Assembly: GCF_001605895.1 (NCBI RefSeq)
Contig: NZ_LUAW01000014.1
Location: forward strand, 62,001-126,000
Direction: 5' to 3'
DNA: 64,000 nucleotides
Source: Acinetobacter pragensis
GTDB taxonomy: Bacteria; Pseudomonadota; Gammaproteobacteria; Pseudomonadales; Moraxellaceae
The translations under genes and the position numbers were made by a program. Each line of letters opens with the position of its first letter. Position 1 is the stretch's first letter. This document shows, piece after piece, positions 17,292-26,207 of this stretch. Under the pieces are notes generated by a model, which was given only the letters and a program-made list of their open reading frames with translations, was not told the DNA's origin and searched no databases.

Positions 17292-19601
17292 ATGAAATAT
17301 AATCTGATTACACAGTCATTAAAAAAATGGGCTGGTTTAAATTTAACTTTAGCAGCAGTATTTATGGGGGCAAGCCAGCAGATTTGGGCGCATGGTCAAG
17401 CGGCTGATATGGTTCCGCTGTATCAAAATATGAGTGATTTTGGCGCAGACGTCAAAAAAGATGAATTTGCAAATATCTATACTATTTCTAAAGGTTCACT
17501 GGTGGTTCGCGCTAAGCCGGACTCAGACACTGTTTTAGTCAATGGCAAGCCGCTGAAAGTGAGTGTGCCGCTGGTGGTGAAAAACGGCAAACCCGTGGTC
17601 AGCAAAGAGTTTGCATCTGAAATTTTTCAATCAGGCTTAGATCAGACTTTTAAAGTTGAGTCCGTTGCGCATCCGCTCAATGGCTTAACGTCGAAAGAAA
17701 TATCACAGACTTTTGAAACCATCAGTAAATCTGAGCATGCGTATGCCAACATGCGTTTTTCTGAAATTAAACTGAGAGAGCCTGAAAAAGATAAAGTCTG
17801 GGATGCCTTTATCAATCACAAAGATTTGATGCAGGACCGTGTAGCTGAATTCACGCTGCTGAAAGGTAAGCAGGTGATAGAAGGCGCTGTTGATTTAAAA
17901 ACCAATAAAGTGACGCAGTGGAAAGTTTTAAACAATACTCATGGCATGGTGCTGTATGACGATATGTTGGCTGTACAGGAAATTATTACAAAAGATAAAA
18001 ATTATAAAAAGGCGTTGGCAAAACGCGGCGTACATGATGTGTCTAAAGTGGTGACGACACCGCTGACGGTGGGTTTTTTTGGCGGCAAAGACGGTTTGGG
18101 TCAAGAGCTGAATGTGCTGAAAGTGGTGTCCTATTTAGATACAGGAGACGGCAATTATTGGGCGCATCCGATTGAAAACTTAGTTGCCGTGGTGGATTTG
18201 GACAATAAGAAAATTGTAAAGCTTGAAGAAGGCGCAATTATTCCTGTGCCGATGTCACCAAATTCTATTGCGAATAAAAATGATAAATCACAATTTAAAC
18301 CGCTGAATATGGTCGAACCTGAGGGTAAAAACTTTTCCATTACCGGTCAGACCATTCACTGGGGGCCATGGTGCTTTCATGTCGGTTTGGATTCACGCGT
18401 CGGTTTAAAAGTCTCTACAGTGACTTATAAAGATAAGGGCGAAAAGCGTAAAGTCATGTATGAAGGCAACCTAGGCGGCATGGTGGTGCCATATGGTGAC
18501 CCGGATATGGGCTGGTATTTCAAATCTTATCTGGATTCTGGCGAATACGGCATGGGCACGCTGACGTCATCTATAGAGAAAGGCGTTGATGCGCCAGATA
18601 ATGCAGTATTGCTGGATGCGGTTATTGCAGACTACACCGGCCAGCCGCGTGTGATTCCAAATGCCATTGCGATTTTTGAACGCTATGCAGGCCCTGAATT
18701 CAAGCATCAAGAAATGAACCAGCCCAATATCAGTTCGGAGCGCCGTGAATTGGTGGTGCGCTGGATCAGCACGGTCGGCAACTATGACTATATCTTTGAC
18801 TGGGTCTTTAATAATAACGGCATCATCGGCATCAATGCCGGCGCGACAGGCATTGAGGCGGTCAAAGGCGTGAAAGCCCGCACCATGCACGATGCAACGG
18901 CAAAAGAAGATACCCGCTACGGCACATTGATTGACCATAATGTTGTCGGTACAACACATCAGCATATTTATAATTTCCGCTTAGATATGGATGTGGATGG
19001 CGGCGCAAACAGCTTTATGGAGCTGGATCCTGTAGTCGCTAAAAATACCCGCGGCGGCCCGCGCAGCAGCGTAATGGAAGTGAAAGAGCGGATTGTCGGA
19101 ACGGAACAGGCAGCTGCACAGAAGTTTGATCCATCAACCATCCGCTTAATTTCAAACACCAATAAAGAAAACCGCATGGGCAATCCGGTGTCTTACCAAA
19201 TGATTCCATTTGCTGGAGGGACGCACCCGATCGCGAAAGGCGCAAACTTTGCGCCAGATGAATGGCTGTTCAAGCGTTTAAGCTTTATGGATAAGCAGAT
19301 TTGGGTGACCAAACGTGATAAAGATGAGCAGTTCCCTGAAGGCAAGTATTCAAACCGCTCGGTAAAAGATACAGGGCTGGGTGAGTTTGTTGCCAATAAT
19401 GACAATATTGAAAATAAAGACTTGGTGGTCTGGATGACTACGGGCACGACACATGTCGCGCGTGCAGAAGAATGGCCGATTATGCCGACAGAGTGGGTGT
19501 ATACCATGCTTAAGCCATGGAATTTCTTTGACAGTACACCAACCTTAAATAATGGCGCGGATCAAAAGCAGGCCGCTGAAAAAGAACAGCACAAGCACTG
19601 A
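17292..19601 (+). CDS. tynA: Periplasmic copper amine oxidase (tyramine/phenylethylamine oxidase)
   Basis: TynA oxidises primary amines such as tyramine and 2-phenylethylamine to aldehydes, releasing ammonia and hydrogen peroxide. The 769-residue protein begins with a Sec signal peptide (about 1-34). The topaquinone precursor is Tyr498 in GNYDY. Copper ligands are His556 and His558 (HQH) and His721 (TTHVARAEEWP). The catalytic base is Asp415 in YLDSGEYGMG. Four domains and length match the E. coli enzyme. It lies downstream of an aldehyde dehydrogenase and LuxR gene and upstream of an outer-membrane barrel gene. Confidence 0.96.
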   Translation: MKYNLITQSLKKWAGLNLTLAAVFMGASQQIWAHGQAADMVPLYQNMSDFGADVKKDEFANIYTISKGSLVVRAKPDSDTVLVNGKPLKVSVPLVVKNGKPVVSKEFASEIFQSGLDQTFKVESVAHPLNGLTSKEISQTFETISKSEHAYANMRFSEIKLREPEKDKVWDAFINHKDLMQDRVAEFTLLKGKQVIEGAVDLKTNKVTQWKVLNNTHGMVLYDDMLAVQEIITKDKNYKKALAKRGVHDVSKVVTTPLTVGFFGGKDGLGQELNVLKVVSYLDTGDGNYWAHPIENLVAVVDLDNKKIVKLEEGAIIPVPMSPNSIANKNDKSQFKPLNMVEPEGKNFSITGQTIHWGPWCFHVGLDSRVGLKVSTVTYKDKGEKRKVMYEGNLGGMVVPYGDPDMGWYFKSYLDSGEYGMGTLTSSIEKGVDAPDNAVLLDAVIADYTGQPRVIPNAIAIFERYAGPEFKHQEMNQPNISSERRELVVRWISTVGNYDYIFDWVFNNNGIIGINAGATGIEAVKGVKARTMHDATAKEDTRYGTLIDHNVVGTTHQHIYNFRLDMDVDGGANSFMELDPVVAKNTRGGPRSSVMEVKERIVGTEQAAAQKFDPSTIRLISNTNKENRMGNPVSYQMIPFAGGTHPIAKGANFAPDEWLFKRLSFMDKQIWVTKRDKDEQFPEGKYSNRSVKDTGLGEFVANNDNIENKDLVVWMTTGTTHVARAEEWPIMPTEWVYTMLKPWNFFDSTPTLNNGADQKQAAEKEQHKH

Positions 19602-19613
19602 TTGATGAATCAG

Positions 19614-19645
19614 GAGGATCAGCAGGCAGCTGGTCCTCTTTTTTT
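19614..19645 (+). terminator. Terminator or attenuator between tynA and the barrel gene
   Basis: GAGGATCAGC pairs with GCTGGTCCTC (one mismatch), followed by seven T. It may partly uncouple the downstream barrel gene from tynA. Confidence 0.75.
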
Positions 19646-19678
19646 GAATATTGAAAAATAAGTTTTAAGGGAAAGCGA

Positions 19679-20956
19679 ATGAAAAAGACCATGTGTGCGG
19701 CAGCATTGCTGCTGAGCGGCGGCACAGTGCAGGCGCAAATGAGCAGTTTACCTGAAAATATAAAAATTAAACCGGTTTTAGATGTGACTTTAGGCGCTTT
19801 TTACAGTGATAAAAGCTATAACAACCCAAATGCGCAAGGTGATGTGTTTTGGCAGGAAGCCTATGCTAAATATGGTGTTGAAGGTGAGTATTCACTCAAT
19901 GGCGGCGCACTATACGGCAGCGTGATGGGATTAAGTTCTGGTACTTTTGGCGATGGAGATGCTGGCGGCATGACCATTGGCAAAGAGCGAAAAACATCTT
20001 TAGAAGAATGGACAGCCGGATGGCGTAATGGTTCTGCAGAAGAAGCCAGCTTTGATATTCGAGCAGGACGGCAAAACATACAAATCGCTGATGGCTTTTT
20101 AGTTGCTGGAGATGCGCTGAATGTTGGTAAAGGCATCGCCGATGGTGAGCTGAACCGCGGCGGAGGCTATTATTTAGCGGCGCGCCGCAGTTTTGATTTT
20201 GCAGTGCAAATGAAGCTGCAGCTGAATGAGCAGCTGAAAACGCAATGGTATTACTTAGAGTCTGACAATAAAGCGCAATATCAGCCTAAGCTCTGGGCAG
20301 CAGATACGGAATATGACTTTGGCAAAGCATCCGCAGGCTTAACCTATTTGCAGGTGACGGATCTGGAAGATCCGAATCAGGAATCTGTGCGTGATGATCT
20401 GAAAGATATTGCGCTGCGGGCGAAAGTGCAAGTGAATGAACAGCTGGCGTTCAATGCTGAATATGTGCATCAAGATCAAAAGCATAATAACGAAAATGCA
20501 TGGTACGCCGCTGCAAATTACATCTTTGATCAGCTGCCGTACCAGCCTGTTTTAGGCTACCGCTATTCATCTTTTTCAGAAAATTATGATCCGCTGTTTT
20601 ATGGCAATACCGATGCAGGCTTTGGCACATGGTTCCAAGGCGAAGTCGCTGGCAATTATGCAGGGCCATTCAGCAGCAACGCGCGGATTCATCAGCTATC
20701 GCTGCAGGCATCTATAAAAGAGAATTTGCATTTAGGTGTTTTGGCATATCAGTTTGATACCGTCAAAAAAGATATTGAAAATTTGGATGGCCATGAGGTG
20801 GATGTTTTTGCAGTGTGGTCACCCACAGCGAATATCAATGTGATCCCATTGGCTGGCTGGTATAAGCCTAAGAAAGATATCGATCATGGCGGCAGTCAGG
20901 TAGGCGGTACAGATGGTAATGTTTATGCTCAGCTGATTCTGCAGTATCTGTATTAA
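19679..20956 (+). CDS. Outer-membrane beta-barrel (porin-like) protein
   Basis: This 425-residue protein has a signal peptide (MKKTMCAAALLLSGGTVQAQ, cleavage after AQA) and alternating hydrophobic/hydrophilic strands with many aromatic girdle residues. It ends in a typical C-terminal strand finishing LILQYLY. I cannot name a family; alginate-export/OprD-like barrels are the nearest shape. Directly downstream of tynA (77 bases), it may admit amines to the periplasm where TynA works; that is inference. AAGGGAAAG precedes the ATG. Confidence 0.8.
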   Translation: MKKTMCAAALLLSGGTVQAQMSSLPENIKIKPVLDVTLGAFYSDKSYNNPNAQGDVFWQEAYAKYGVEGEYSLNGGALYGSVMGLSSGTFGDGDAGGMTIGKERKTSLEEWTAGWRNGSAEEASFDIRAGRQNIQIADGFLVAGDALNVGKGIADGELNRGGGYYLAARRSFDFAVQMKLQLNEQLKTQWYYLESDNKAQYQPKLWAADTEYDFGKASAGLTYLQVTDLEDPNQESVRDDLKDIALRAKVQVNEQLAFNAEYVHQDQKHNNENAWYAAANYIFDQLPYQPVLGYRYSSFSENYDPLFYGNTDAGFGTWFQGEVAGNYAGPFSSNARIHQLSLQASIKENLHLGVLAYQFDTVKKDIENLDGHEVDVFAVWSPTANINVIPLAGWYKPKKDIDHGGSQVGGTDGNVYAQLILQYLY

Positions 20957-20973
20957 ATGCATAACTAGCCAAT

Positions 20974-21005
20974 AAAAAAGTACCGCAGCAGCGGTACTTT
21001 TTTAT
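20974..21005. terminator. Bidirectional terminator between the barrel gene and scoB
   Basis: A near-perfect 13-bp stem AAAAAAGTACCGC/GCGGTACTTTTTT with an AGCA loop lies between convergent genes. Confidence 0.9.
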
Positions 21006-21074
21006 TGCAGGCTGGAATTGGTTTAACCAGCTATTTTTGCAAAATCATGGTCAAAAATCATATATTGCTCCAAT

Positions 21075-21722
21075 TTAGGCCGCATCCAAAGCATCGGTAA
21101 GCAGCGCTGTACCAGTAGCCGCCTTAAGCTGTTCCAGCGTTACATCTTTTGCTAATTCAACCAAAGCGATACCTTTTTCGGTTATATCCATCACGCCTAG
21201 ATCTGTGATGATGCGCGTTACCACTCCTTTGCCTGTCAGCGGCAGGGAGCAGTTCGGTACAATTTTAGGACTGCCGTCTTTGGCATTGTGCTCCATCAGC
21301 ACCACGACTTTTTGCACGCCGGCCACTAAATCCATAGCGCCGCCCATACCTTTGACTTTCTTGCCCGGAATCATCCAATTGGCAAGATCGCCAGTTTCAG
21401 AAACTTCCATAGCGCCTAAAATTGCGATATTTACGTGACCGCCGCGGATCATGGCAAAAGATTCTGAGCTGGAGAAAAATGCTGCGCCTTTGCGCGCGGT
21501 AACGGTTTGCTTGCCGGCATTAATCAGGTCTGCATCGACAGTTTCTGCAGTCGGAAATTCATCAATGCCCAGCAGGCCATTTTCTGACTGCAGCCACACA
21601 TTGATATTGCCGGGAATATAATTGGCGACTAAGGTCGGCAGGCCAATACCGAGATTGACGTAGAATCCGTCTTCTAATTCTAAAGCTGCGCGCTGCGCCA
21701 TTTCATTGCGGGTCCATGCCAT
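21075..21722 (-). CDS. scoB: 3-oxoacid CoA-transferase subunit B
   Basis: This is the beta subunit of a succinyl-CoA:3-oxoacid CoA-transferase. The 215-residue protein has the catalytic Glu in [10 protein letters not shown] and the GGAMDLVAG and EKGIALVE segments of the family. It is encoded two bases after subunit A. PcaJ/CatJ (3-oxoadipate) enzymes look alike, but the genes are last in a fumarylacetoacetate-forming operon whose products are fumarate and acetoacetate, so acetoacetate is the expected acceptor here. Confidence 0.88.
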   Translation of the reverse strand: MAWTRNEMAQRAALELEDGFYVNLGIGLPTLVANYIPGNINVWLQSENGLLGIDEFPTAETVDADLINAGKQTVTARKGAAFFSSSESFAMIRGGHVNIAILGAMEVSETGDLANWMIPGKKVKGMGGAMDLVAGVQKVVVLMEHNAKDGSPKIVPNCSLPLTGKGVVTRIITDLGVMDITEKGIALVELAKDVTLEQLKAATGTALLTDALDAA

Positions 21723-21724
21723 GA

Positions 21725-22426
21725 TTAAGCCTCCGCCTTAAGCGTCATTTGTTCAATGCGTTTTTCAGGCGCTGTATTCAATACAATGCGGTTGACATAG
21801 ATGCCCGGCAAATGGATATGATCCGGGTTAATCTCGCCAATCTCAACCACGTGTTCCACTTCAGCCACAGTAAATTTTCCCGCCATTGCACATTCAGGAT
21901 TGAAGTTGCGCGCAGTTTTACGGAACACCAAATTGCCGGCTTTGTCTGCTTTATACGCTTTGACTAAAGCAATATCTGCTGTAAGCGATGGCTCTAAAAT
22001 ATATTCTTTGCCGTCAAATTCGCGGACTTCTTTGCCTTCTGCAATTAAAGTGCCTACGCCTGTCTGGGTAAAAAATGCAGGAATGCCCGCACCGCCAGCC
22101 CGCAGTTTTTCCGCCAATGTGCCTTGCGGCGTCAGTTCAACGTCCAGTTCACCATTTAGATATTGGCGCTCGAATTCTTTGTTTTCACCGACATAAGATG
22201 AAATCATTTTTTTGATTTGCTTGGTCTGCAGCAATTTGCCCAGGCCGAAATCATCCACACCGGCATTGTTGGAAATACAGGTCAGGCCTGTTACGCCAGT
22301 ATTTTTTAAGGCTTCAATCAAAGCCTCAGGAATGCCGCATAGGCCAAAACCGCCAACGGCAATGGTTTGATTGTCTGCAGCAATATCCGCCAATGCCAGT
22401 TCTGCACTTGCAATGAGTTTATTCAT
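21725..22426 (-). CDS. scoA: 3-oxoacid CoA-transferase subunit A
   Basis: This alpha subunit (233 residues) shows the family start, with a [14 protein letters not shown]oA-site loop near residues 20-33, and the [16 protein letters not shown] stretch near residues 110-125. It pairs with the adjacent subunit B. It follows the VOC gene by 18 bases. The inferred role is converting acetoacetate released by FahA to acetoacetyl-CoA using succinyl-CoA. Confidence 0.88.
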   Translation of the reverse strand: MNKLIASAELALADIAADNQTIAVGGFGLCGIPEALIEALKNTGVTGLTCISNNAGVDDFGLGKLLQTKQIKKMISSYVGENKEFERQYLNGELDVELTPQGTLAEKLRAGGAGIPAFFTQTGVGTLIAEGKEVREFDGKEYILEPSLTADIALVKAYKADKAGNLVFRKTARNFNPECAMAGKFTVAEVEHVVEIGEINPDHIHLPGIYVNRIVLNTAPEKRIEQMTLKAEA

Positions 22427-22444
22427 GACACATCTTCCTTGATC

Positions 22445-23020
22445 TTAAGCATCTATTTTTGCAGAAGCTGAATTATTGTCTAATTCAGAGGCGTGCAGGA
22501 AGTGTGTATGGTCAGGCGCGCGTTTGGTCTTAGACCACTGTTCAAGCATGTCATGCTTCATTTCTTCCGTTATCATGGCAATTTTTTCAGGCGCTTTTTC
22601 ATCATCATACGCCAGTTCCAAGCGATGGCCATTTGGATCAAAGAAGTAAATTGAATGGAAAATGCCGTGGTTGGTAATGCCTAATACGTCTACGCCATTG
22701 GCTTGCAAATGCGCTTTTGCTTCAATTAGGGCAGTACGGTCTTTAACTTTCAGCGCAATATGCTGCACCCATTTCGGGGTGTTTTCATCACGGCCCATTT
22801 CCGGCTGAGTCGGCAGTTCAAAGAAGGCTAGAACATTGCCGTTGCCAGCATCTAAAAATAAATGCATATACGGGTCAAAGGCTTTAGTCGATGGCACATG
22901 GTCTTCTGCAAATGCAAGAATAAAGTCCATGTTCAGGTTTTTTTTGTACCATTCCACGGTTTCTTTGGCATCTTTACAGCGGTAAGCCACGTGGTGAATT
23001 TTTTCAATTTGAATTGCCAT
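22445..23020 (-). CDS. VOC-superfamily (glyoxalase/extradiol dioxygenase fold) protein, candidate ring-cleavage enzyme
   Basis: This 191-residue protein has two beta-alpha-beta-beta-beta modules forming one VOC metal site. Candidate ligands are His10 (IHHVAYR), Glu68 (FFEL), His87 (VQHIALKV) and Glu135 (RLELAYD), all present, so a metal centre is likely. A polar C-terminal tail of about 45 residues follows. The gene is sandwiched between maiA and scoA in an operon that needs a homogentisate dioxygenase, yet no HmgA-type gene is seen. It may be that dioxygenase, an accessory isomerase, or a detoxifying enzyme; sequence alone does not decide. Confidence 0.85.
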   Translation of the reverse strand: MAIQIEKIHHVAYRCKDAKETVEWYKKNLNMDFILAFAEDHVPSTKAFDPYMHLFLDAGNGNVLAFFELPTQPEMGRDENTPKWVQHIALKVKDRTALIEAKAHLQANGVDVLGITNHGIFHSIYFFDPNGHRLELAYDDEKAPEKIAMITEEMKHDMLEQWSKTKRAPDHTHFLHASELDNNSASAKIDA

Positions 23021-23050
23021 GTTGAATGTCCTTATTTACGAAATAACCGG

Positions 23051-23689
23051 TTAAACCGCATCTGGCTGCGCTTCAGGCGCAGCCTGTTGAAATGCATCCA
23101 ATGCATTGCAGTGGGCATAAATAGATTGAATTTTTGGATACGCTGCTAGATCAATATTGAAGCGCAGCGCGTTATAGACTTGCGGTATCAGACAGCAGTC
23201 AGCAATGCTTGGGCACTCGCCAAAACAGAAGTTGCCGTTGGAGTGGACCAGCTGCGCTTCTAAAGCGTCAAATCCAACTTTGACCCAATGCGTGTACCAT
23301 TCGTTTTTCTGTTCATTGCTTAAACCCAGTACGCCGCTTAAATGCTGCAGCACGCGTAAATTGTTGAGCGGATGAATGTCGCAGGCAATGCTCATGCTGA
23401 ATGCACGGGCAAGCGCCCGCAGCTGTAAGTCTTGCGGCAGAATGCTGTGCGCTGGATATTTCTCTTCCAAATATTCCAAAATGCTGAGCGACTGTGTCAG
23501 GATGAAATCATCATCTGCCAGCGCAGGCACCAATTCGCTTGGGTTGACTGCACGGTAAGCTTCACTGTGCTGTTCGCCGCCGTTATTCAGTAAATGCACC
23601 GGCTTTTGCTCTGCATCCAGCTGTTTCAGATTCAGTGCAATGCGGACGCGGTAAGCGGCTGAACTGCGGAAATAACTGTAAAGTTTCAT
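23051..23689 (-). CDS. maiA: Maleylacetoacetate isomerase (zeta-class GST)
   Basis: MaiA isomerises maleylacetoacetate to fumarylacetoacetate with glutathione. The 212-residue protein shows the zeta signature near the N-terminus (YFRSSAAYRVRIALNLK, residues 5-21) and the helical C-terminal domain with CDIHPLNNLRVL. Maleylpyruvate isomerase (NagL) is a close relative, but the full-length FahA next door favours the homogentisate route. It lies 18 bases after fahA in the same operon. Confidence 0.94.
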   Translation of the reverse strand: MKLYSYFRSSAAYRVRIALNLKQLDAEQKPVHLLNNGGEQHSEAYRAVNPSELVPALADDDFILTQSLSILEYLEEKYPAHSILPQDLQLRALARAFSMSIACDIHPLNNLRVLQHLSGVLGLSNEQKNEWYTHWVKVGFDALEAQLVHSNGNFCFGECPSIADCCLIPQVYNALRFNIDLAAYPKIQSIYAHCNALDAFQQAAPEAQPDAV

Positions 23690-23707
23690 GGCTATGATCC
23701 TTTCAGC

Positions 23708-24991
23708 TTAATCTGCGAAATTAAAATTCAAAGCCGGCAGAACTTTGCCTGAGACTTCACCAAAACCGATGCGCAGGCCATCTTTTTCACAGAAGCCTTT
23801 CATAATGAGCGTATCGCCGTCCTGAATAAAGCTGCGTTCTTCGCCATTGGACAGCGTTAAAGGCTTCGTCGCATTCCAAGTGATTTCCAGCAATGAACCA
23901 TACGAATTTGGTGTAGGGCCTGAAATAGTGCCAGAACCCATCAAATCTCCCACTTGCATATTGCAGCCTGCAATAGTGTGATGCGTCAGCTGCTGCGCCA
24001 TCGACCAGTACATATATTTAAAGTTGGTTTCGGAAATTACATCCGCTTGTTCGGCGCCATCGGCCTGAATTTCAACAGACAGATGAATGTCATAGCTGTT
24101 GCTGCTGTTGTCTTCACGCAAATACGCCAAAGGCTGCGGTTCCTGCACTGGAGAAGATGTTTTAAATGGCTCTAAAGCCTCTAAAGTCACAATCCATGGT
24201 GAGATGGATGATGCAAATGTTTTGGCATTGAACGGACCGAGCGGCACATACTCCCACTGCTGCAAGTCACGTGCAGACCAGTCATTGAACAGCACCATGC
24301 CAAAAATGTGATCCCATGCATTTTCAATAGCAATCGGTTCACCGAGGTTATTTGATTTGCCGACAATAAAGCCGGTTTCCAATTCAAAGTCGAGTTTACG
24401 GCAAGCCGAGAACTGCGGACGCTCTGCATTTGGCAGCTTAATTTGGCCAGATGGGCGGACGACATCTGTCCCGCTGACAATCACTGAACTTGCACGGCCG
24501 TTATAGCCGACAGGCAGTTCTGACCAGTTCTGCAGCAGGGCATTTTTAGGGTCGCGGAACATGCAGCCGACATTGGTCGCATGTTCTTTAGATGAATAAA
24601 AATCGGTATAGCCTGGAATATGCACAGGTAAATGCAAAGTCACATCTGCTTGCTTAAAGAAGATTTGGTCACGCAGTGCTTGGTTGTCACGCAGTTCAGC
24701 ATTATCTGCAGACAATAAGTCTTGCAGCTCGGCACGGATTTTGGACCAGTTGGCTTTGCCGGATTCAATAAATTTATTCAGCGTGCTTTGCGCGAAAAAA
24801 TTTTCTCCGTCTTGAATGCTTAAATAGCCCTTTGCTTCGAGCGCAGCTAAATCTAATACCCATTCACCAATGGCAGTGCCTGCACGGCGGACACCATCTT
24901 TGGTTTCACTGAAAATGCCATAGGGCAGGTTTTGAATAGGAAAATCTGAGTTTTCGGCAATGTCTATAAATGATTTCAATGGGCGAGTCAT
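23708..24991 (-). CDS. fahA: Fumarylacetoacetase
   Basis: FahA hydrolyses fumarylacetoacetate to fumarate and acetoacetate. The 427-residue length with both the N-terminal FAA_hydrolase_N domain and the larger catalytic domain separates it from short fumarylpyruvate hydrolases. Metal and catalytic features include DFYSSKEHATNVG (catalytic His), ELETGFIVG, and DWSARDLQQWEYVPLGPF. The ATG at 24991 follows AAGGAA; the frame extends 24 codons further without a ribosome site. It is the first gene of the fahA-maiA-VOC-scoA-scoB operon, divergent from an IclR gene. Confidence 0.96.
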   Translation of the reverse strand: MTRPLKSFIDIAENSDFPIQNLPYGIFSETKDGVRRAGTAIGEWVLDLAALEAKGYLSIQDGENFFAQSTLNKFIESGKANWSKIRAELQDLLSADNAELRDNQALRDQIFFKQADVTLHLPVHIPGYTDFYSSKEHATNVGCMFRDPKNALLQNWSELPVGYNGRASSVIVSGTDVVRPSGQIKLPNAERPQFSACRKLDFELETGFIVGKSNNLGEPIAIENAWDHIFGMVLFNDWSARDLQQWEYVPLGPFNAKTFASSISPWIVTLEALEPFKTSSPVQEPQPLAYLREDNSSNSYDIHLSVEIQADGAEQADVISETNFKYMYWSMAQQLTHHTIAGCNMQVGDLMGSGTISGPTPNSYGSLLEITWNATKPLTLSNGEERSFIQDGDTLIMKGFCEKDGLRIGFGEVSGKVLPALNFNFAD

Positions 24992-25208
24992 GTCTAAATT
25001 CCTTGTAGCGATGCAGGCAATCCATGTGCTTTGACAAGTTTGCATGAAAAATAAAACCATCAAGGCTTCAAAGCAGGGCGCATATTCAGCAGTCTGAATA
25101 ATTTAAAAAATTAATAAGTATATAAATTAGAAGTACTTTTTAAATTTTTTAGCCTAAGGTCTAAGAAGTCTTGATTTTTGCGATTAATCTCATCATACTC
25201 ATTTTTAT

Positions 25209-25249
25209 AAATTACGCAATATATAAATTAATTATGTATTTCGTAATTT
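25209..25249. promoter_or_regulatory. Long palindrome in the fahA-IclR divergent region, likely operator
   Basis: AAATTACG at 25209 is repeated as its complement CGTAATTT ending at 25249, and the symmetry continues inward with two mismatches (16 of 18 positions). It lies about 220 bases from fahA and 130 from the IclR gene. An IclR-type regulator encoded next to it is the obvious binder (inference). Confidence 0.55.
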
Positions 25250-25377
25250 GATAGAATTTTAATCGATATCTCAGGAGCTCTGCTTAAAAGTTTATTGCGG
25301 CCAATTTTGTGTTTAGCGCTTTTCAATCAGACTGCTTCGCGTAGAATGCTGATCATTAAAGTGAGAGTTAAAGACGG

Positions 25378-26157
25378 ATGTCTGAAGAAAAAATACAAGG
25401 CGGCGTGCAGTCCTTAGAAGTAGGCTTGAATGTATTGGATGCGCTTATTGCGCACCGTACGCCTATGATGTTGAAAGAACTTTCTGAAAATTTGTCGATG
25501 CATCCGGCAAAGGTTCACCGCTATGTGGTGAGCCTGGTGCGGACGGGTTATGCCAAGCAGCTGGCGGATGGGCGTTATGCGCTGGGAGATCAGGCATGGC
25601 GTTTAGGCCTGATCTGTATTCAGCGGACAGATATGATTCAAGCGGCTCAGCCGATGATTCATGCGCTGCACCGTGAAATTAATTGCGGTTTGCAAATCAG
25701 CAAATGGACATCGCAAGGGCCCTTAGTAGTGCAGTGGATTGAGCCAGATCAGCCAGTTTCCGTTATTACGCGGGTGGGTTCAATCATGCCGATGCTGAAT
25801 TCGGCAACAGGCCGAACCTATGCTGCCTACATGGCAGAAGATATTGTTCGGCCTTTGCTGGACAAGGAATGGCAGCAGCGCGAAAAACTGGGACAGCAGG
25901 TTTATCCAGCCAACTGGGATGAGTTCAAAGCGCTGAAAATCAGTATATGCGAGATGGGCGCGGCGACAGTTTCAGGAGATTTGCTGGCAGGCGTCAATGC
26001 GGTGTGTGTGCCGGTGTTTAACCGCCATGGTGAAATTGAATTCGCTATTGCCGCTTTAGGTGCGGAAGGCCATTTACCCATAGATTTTAAAAATGAAAAA
26101 GTTGAGGCTTTAAAAGGAACTGCCGCAGCGCTCACGGAATTTATCTCTCAAGGTTAA
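25378..26157 (+). CDS. IclR-family transcriptional regulator
   Basis: This 259-residue regulator has an N-terminal winged HTH (about 10-70: GLNVLDALIAHRTPMMLKELSENLSMHPAKVHRY) and a C-terminal GAF-like IclR effector domain (80-255) with the ALGAEGHLP motif near its end. It is divergent from fahA and heads the MFS-mhaA-mhaB genes, so it probably controls both arms in response to 3-hydroxyphenylacetate or homogentisate (inference). Confidence 0.94.
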   Translation: MSEEKIQGGVQSLEVGLNVLDALIAHRTPMMLKELSENLSMHPAKVHRYVVSLVRTGYAKQLADGRYALGDQAWRLGLICIQRTDMIQAAQPMIHALHREINCGLQISKWTSQGPLVVQWIEPDQPVSVITRVGSIMPMLNSATGRTYAAYMAEDIVRPLLDKEWQQREKLGQQVYPANWDEFKALKISICEMGAATVSGDLLAGVNAVCVPVFNRHGEIEFAIAALGAEGHLPIDFKNEKVEALKGTAAALTEFISQG

Positions 26158-26207
26158 GCCTTTGCTTTCCTTGGGCAGACAGTATGCAAGGAACTAGGGA
26201 AAGCAAA

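Noticed and set aside
21075..22426. Naming the CoA-transferase genes pcaIJ/catIJ
   Set aside because: The families are similar, but the operon produces acetoacetate rather than 3-oxoadipate, and no protocatechuate or catechol genes are adjacent.
23051..24991. Gentisate pathway (maleylpyruvate isomerase plus fumarylpyruvate hydrolase)
   Set aside because: The hydrolase is a 427-residue two-domain fumarylacetoacetase, not the roughly 200-residue fumarylpyruvate type, and a CoA-transferase for acetoacetate follows.
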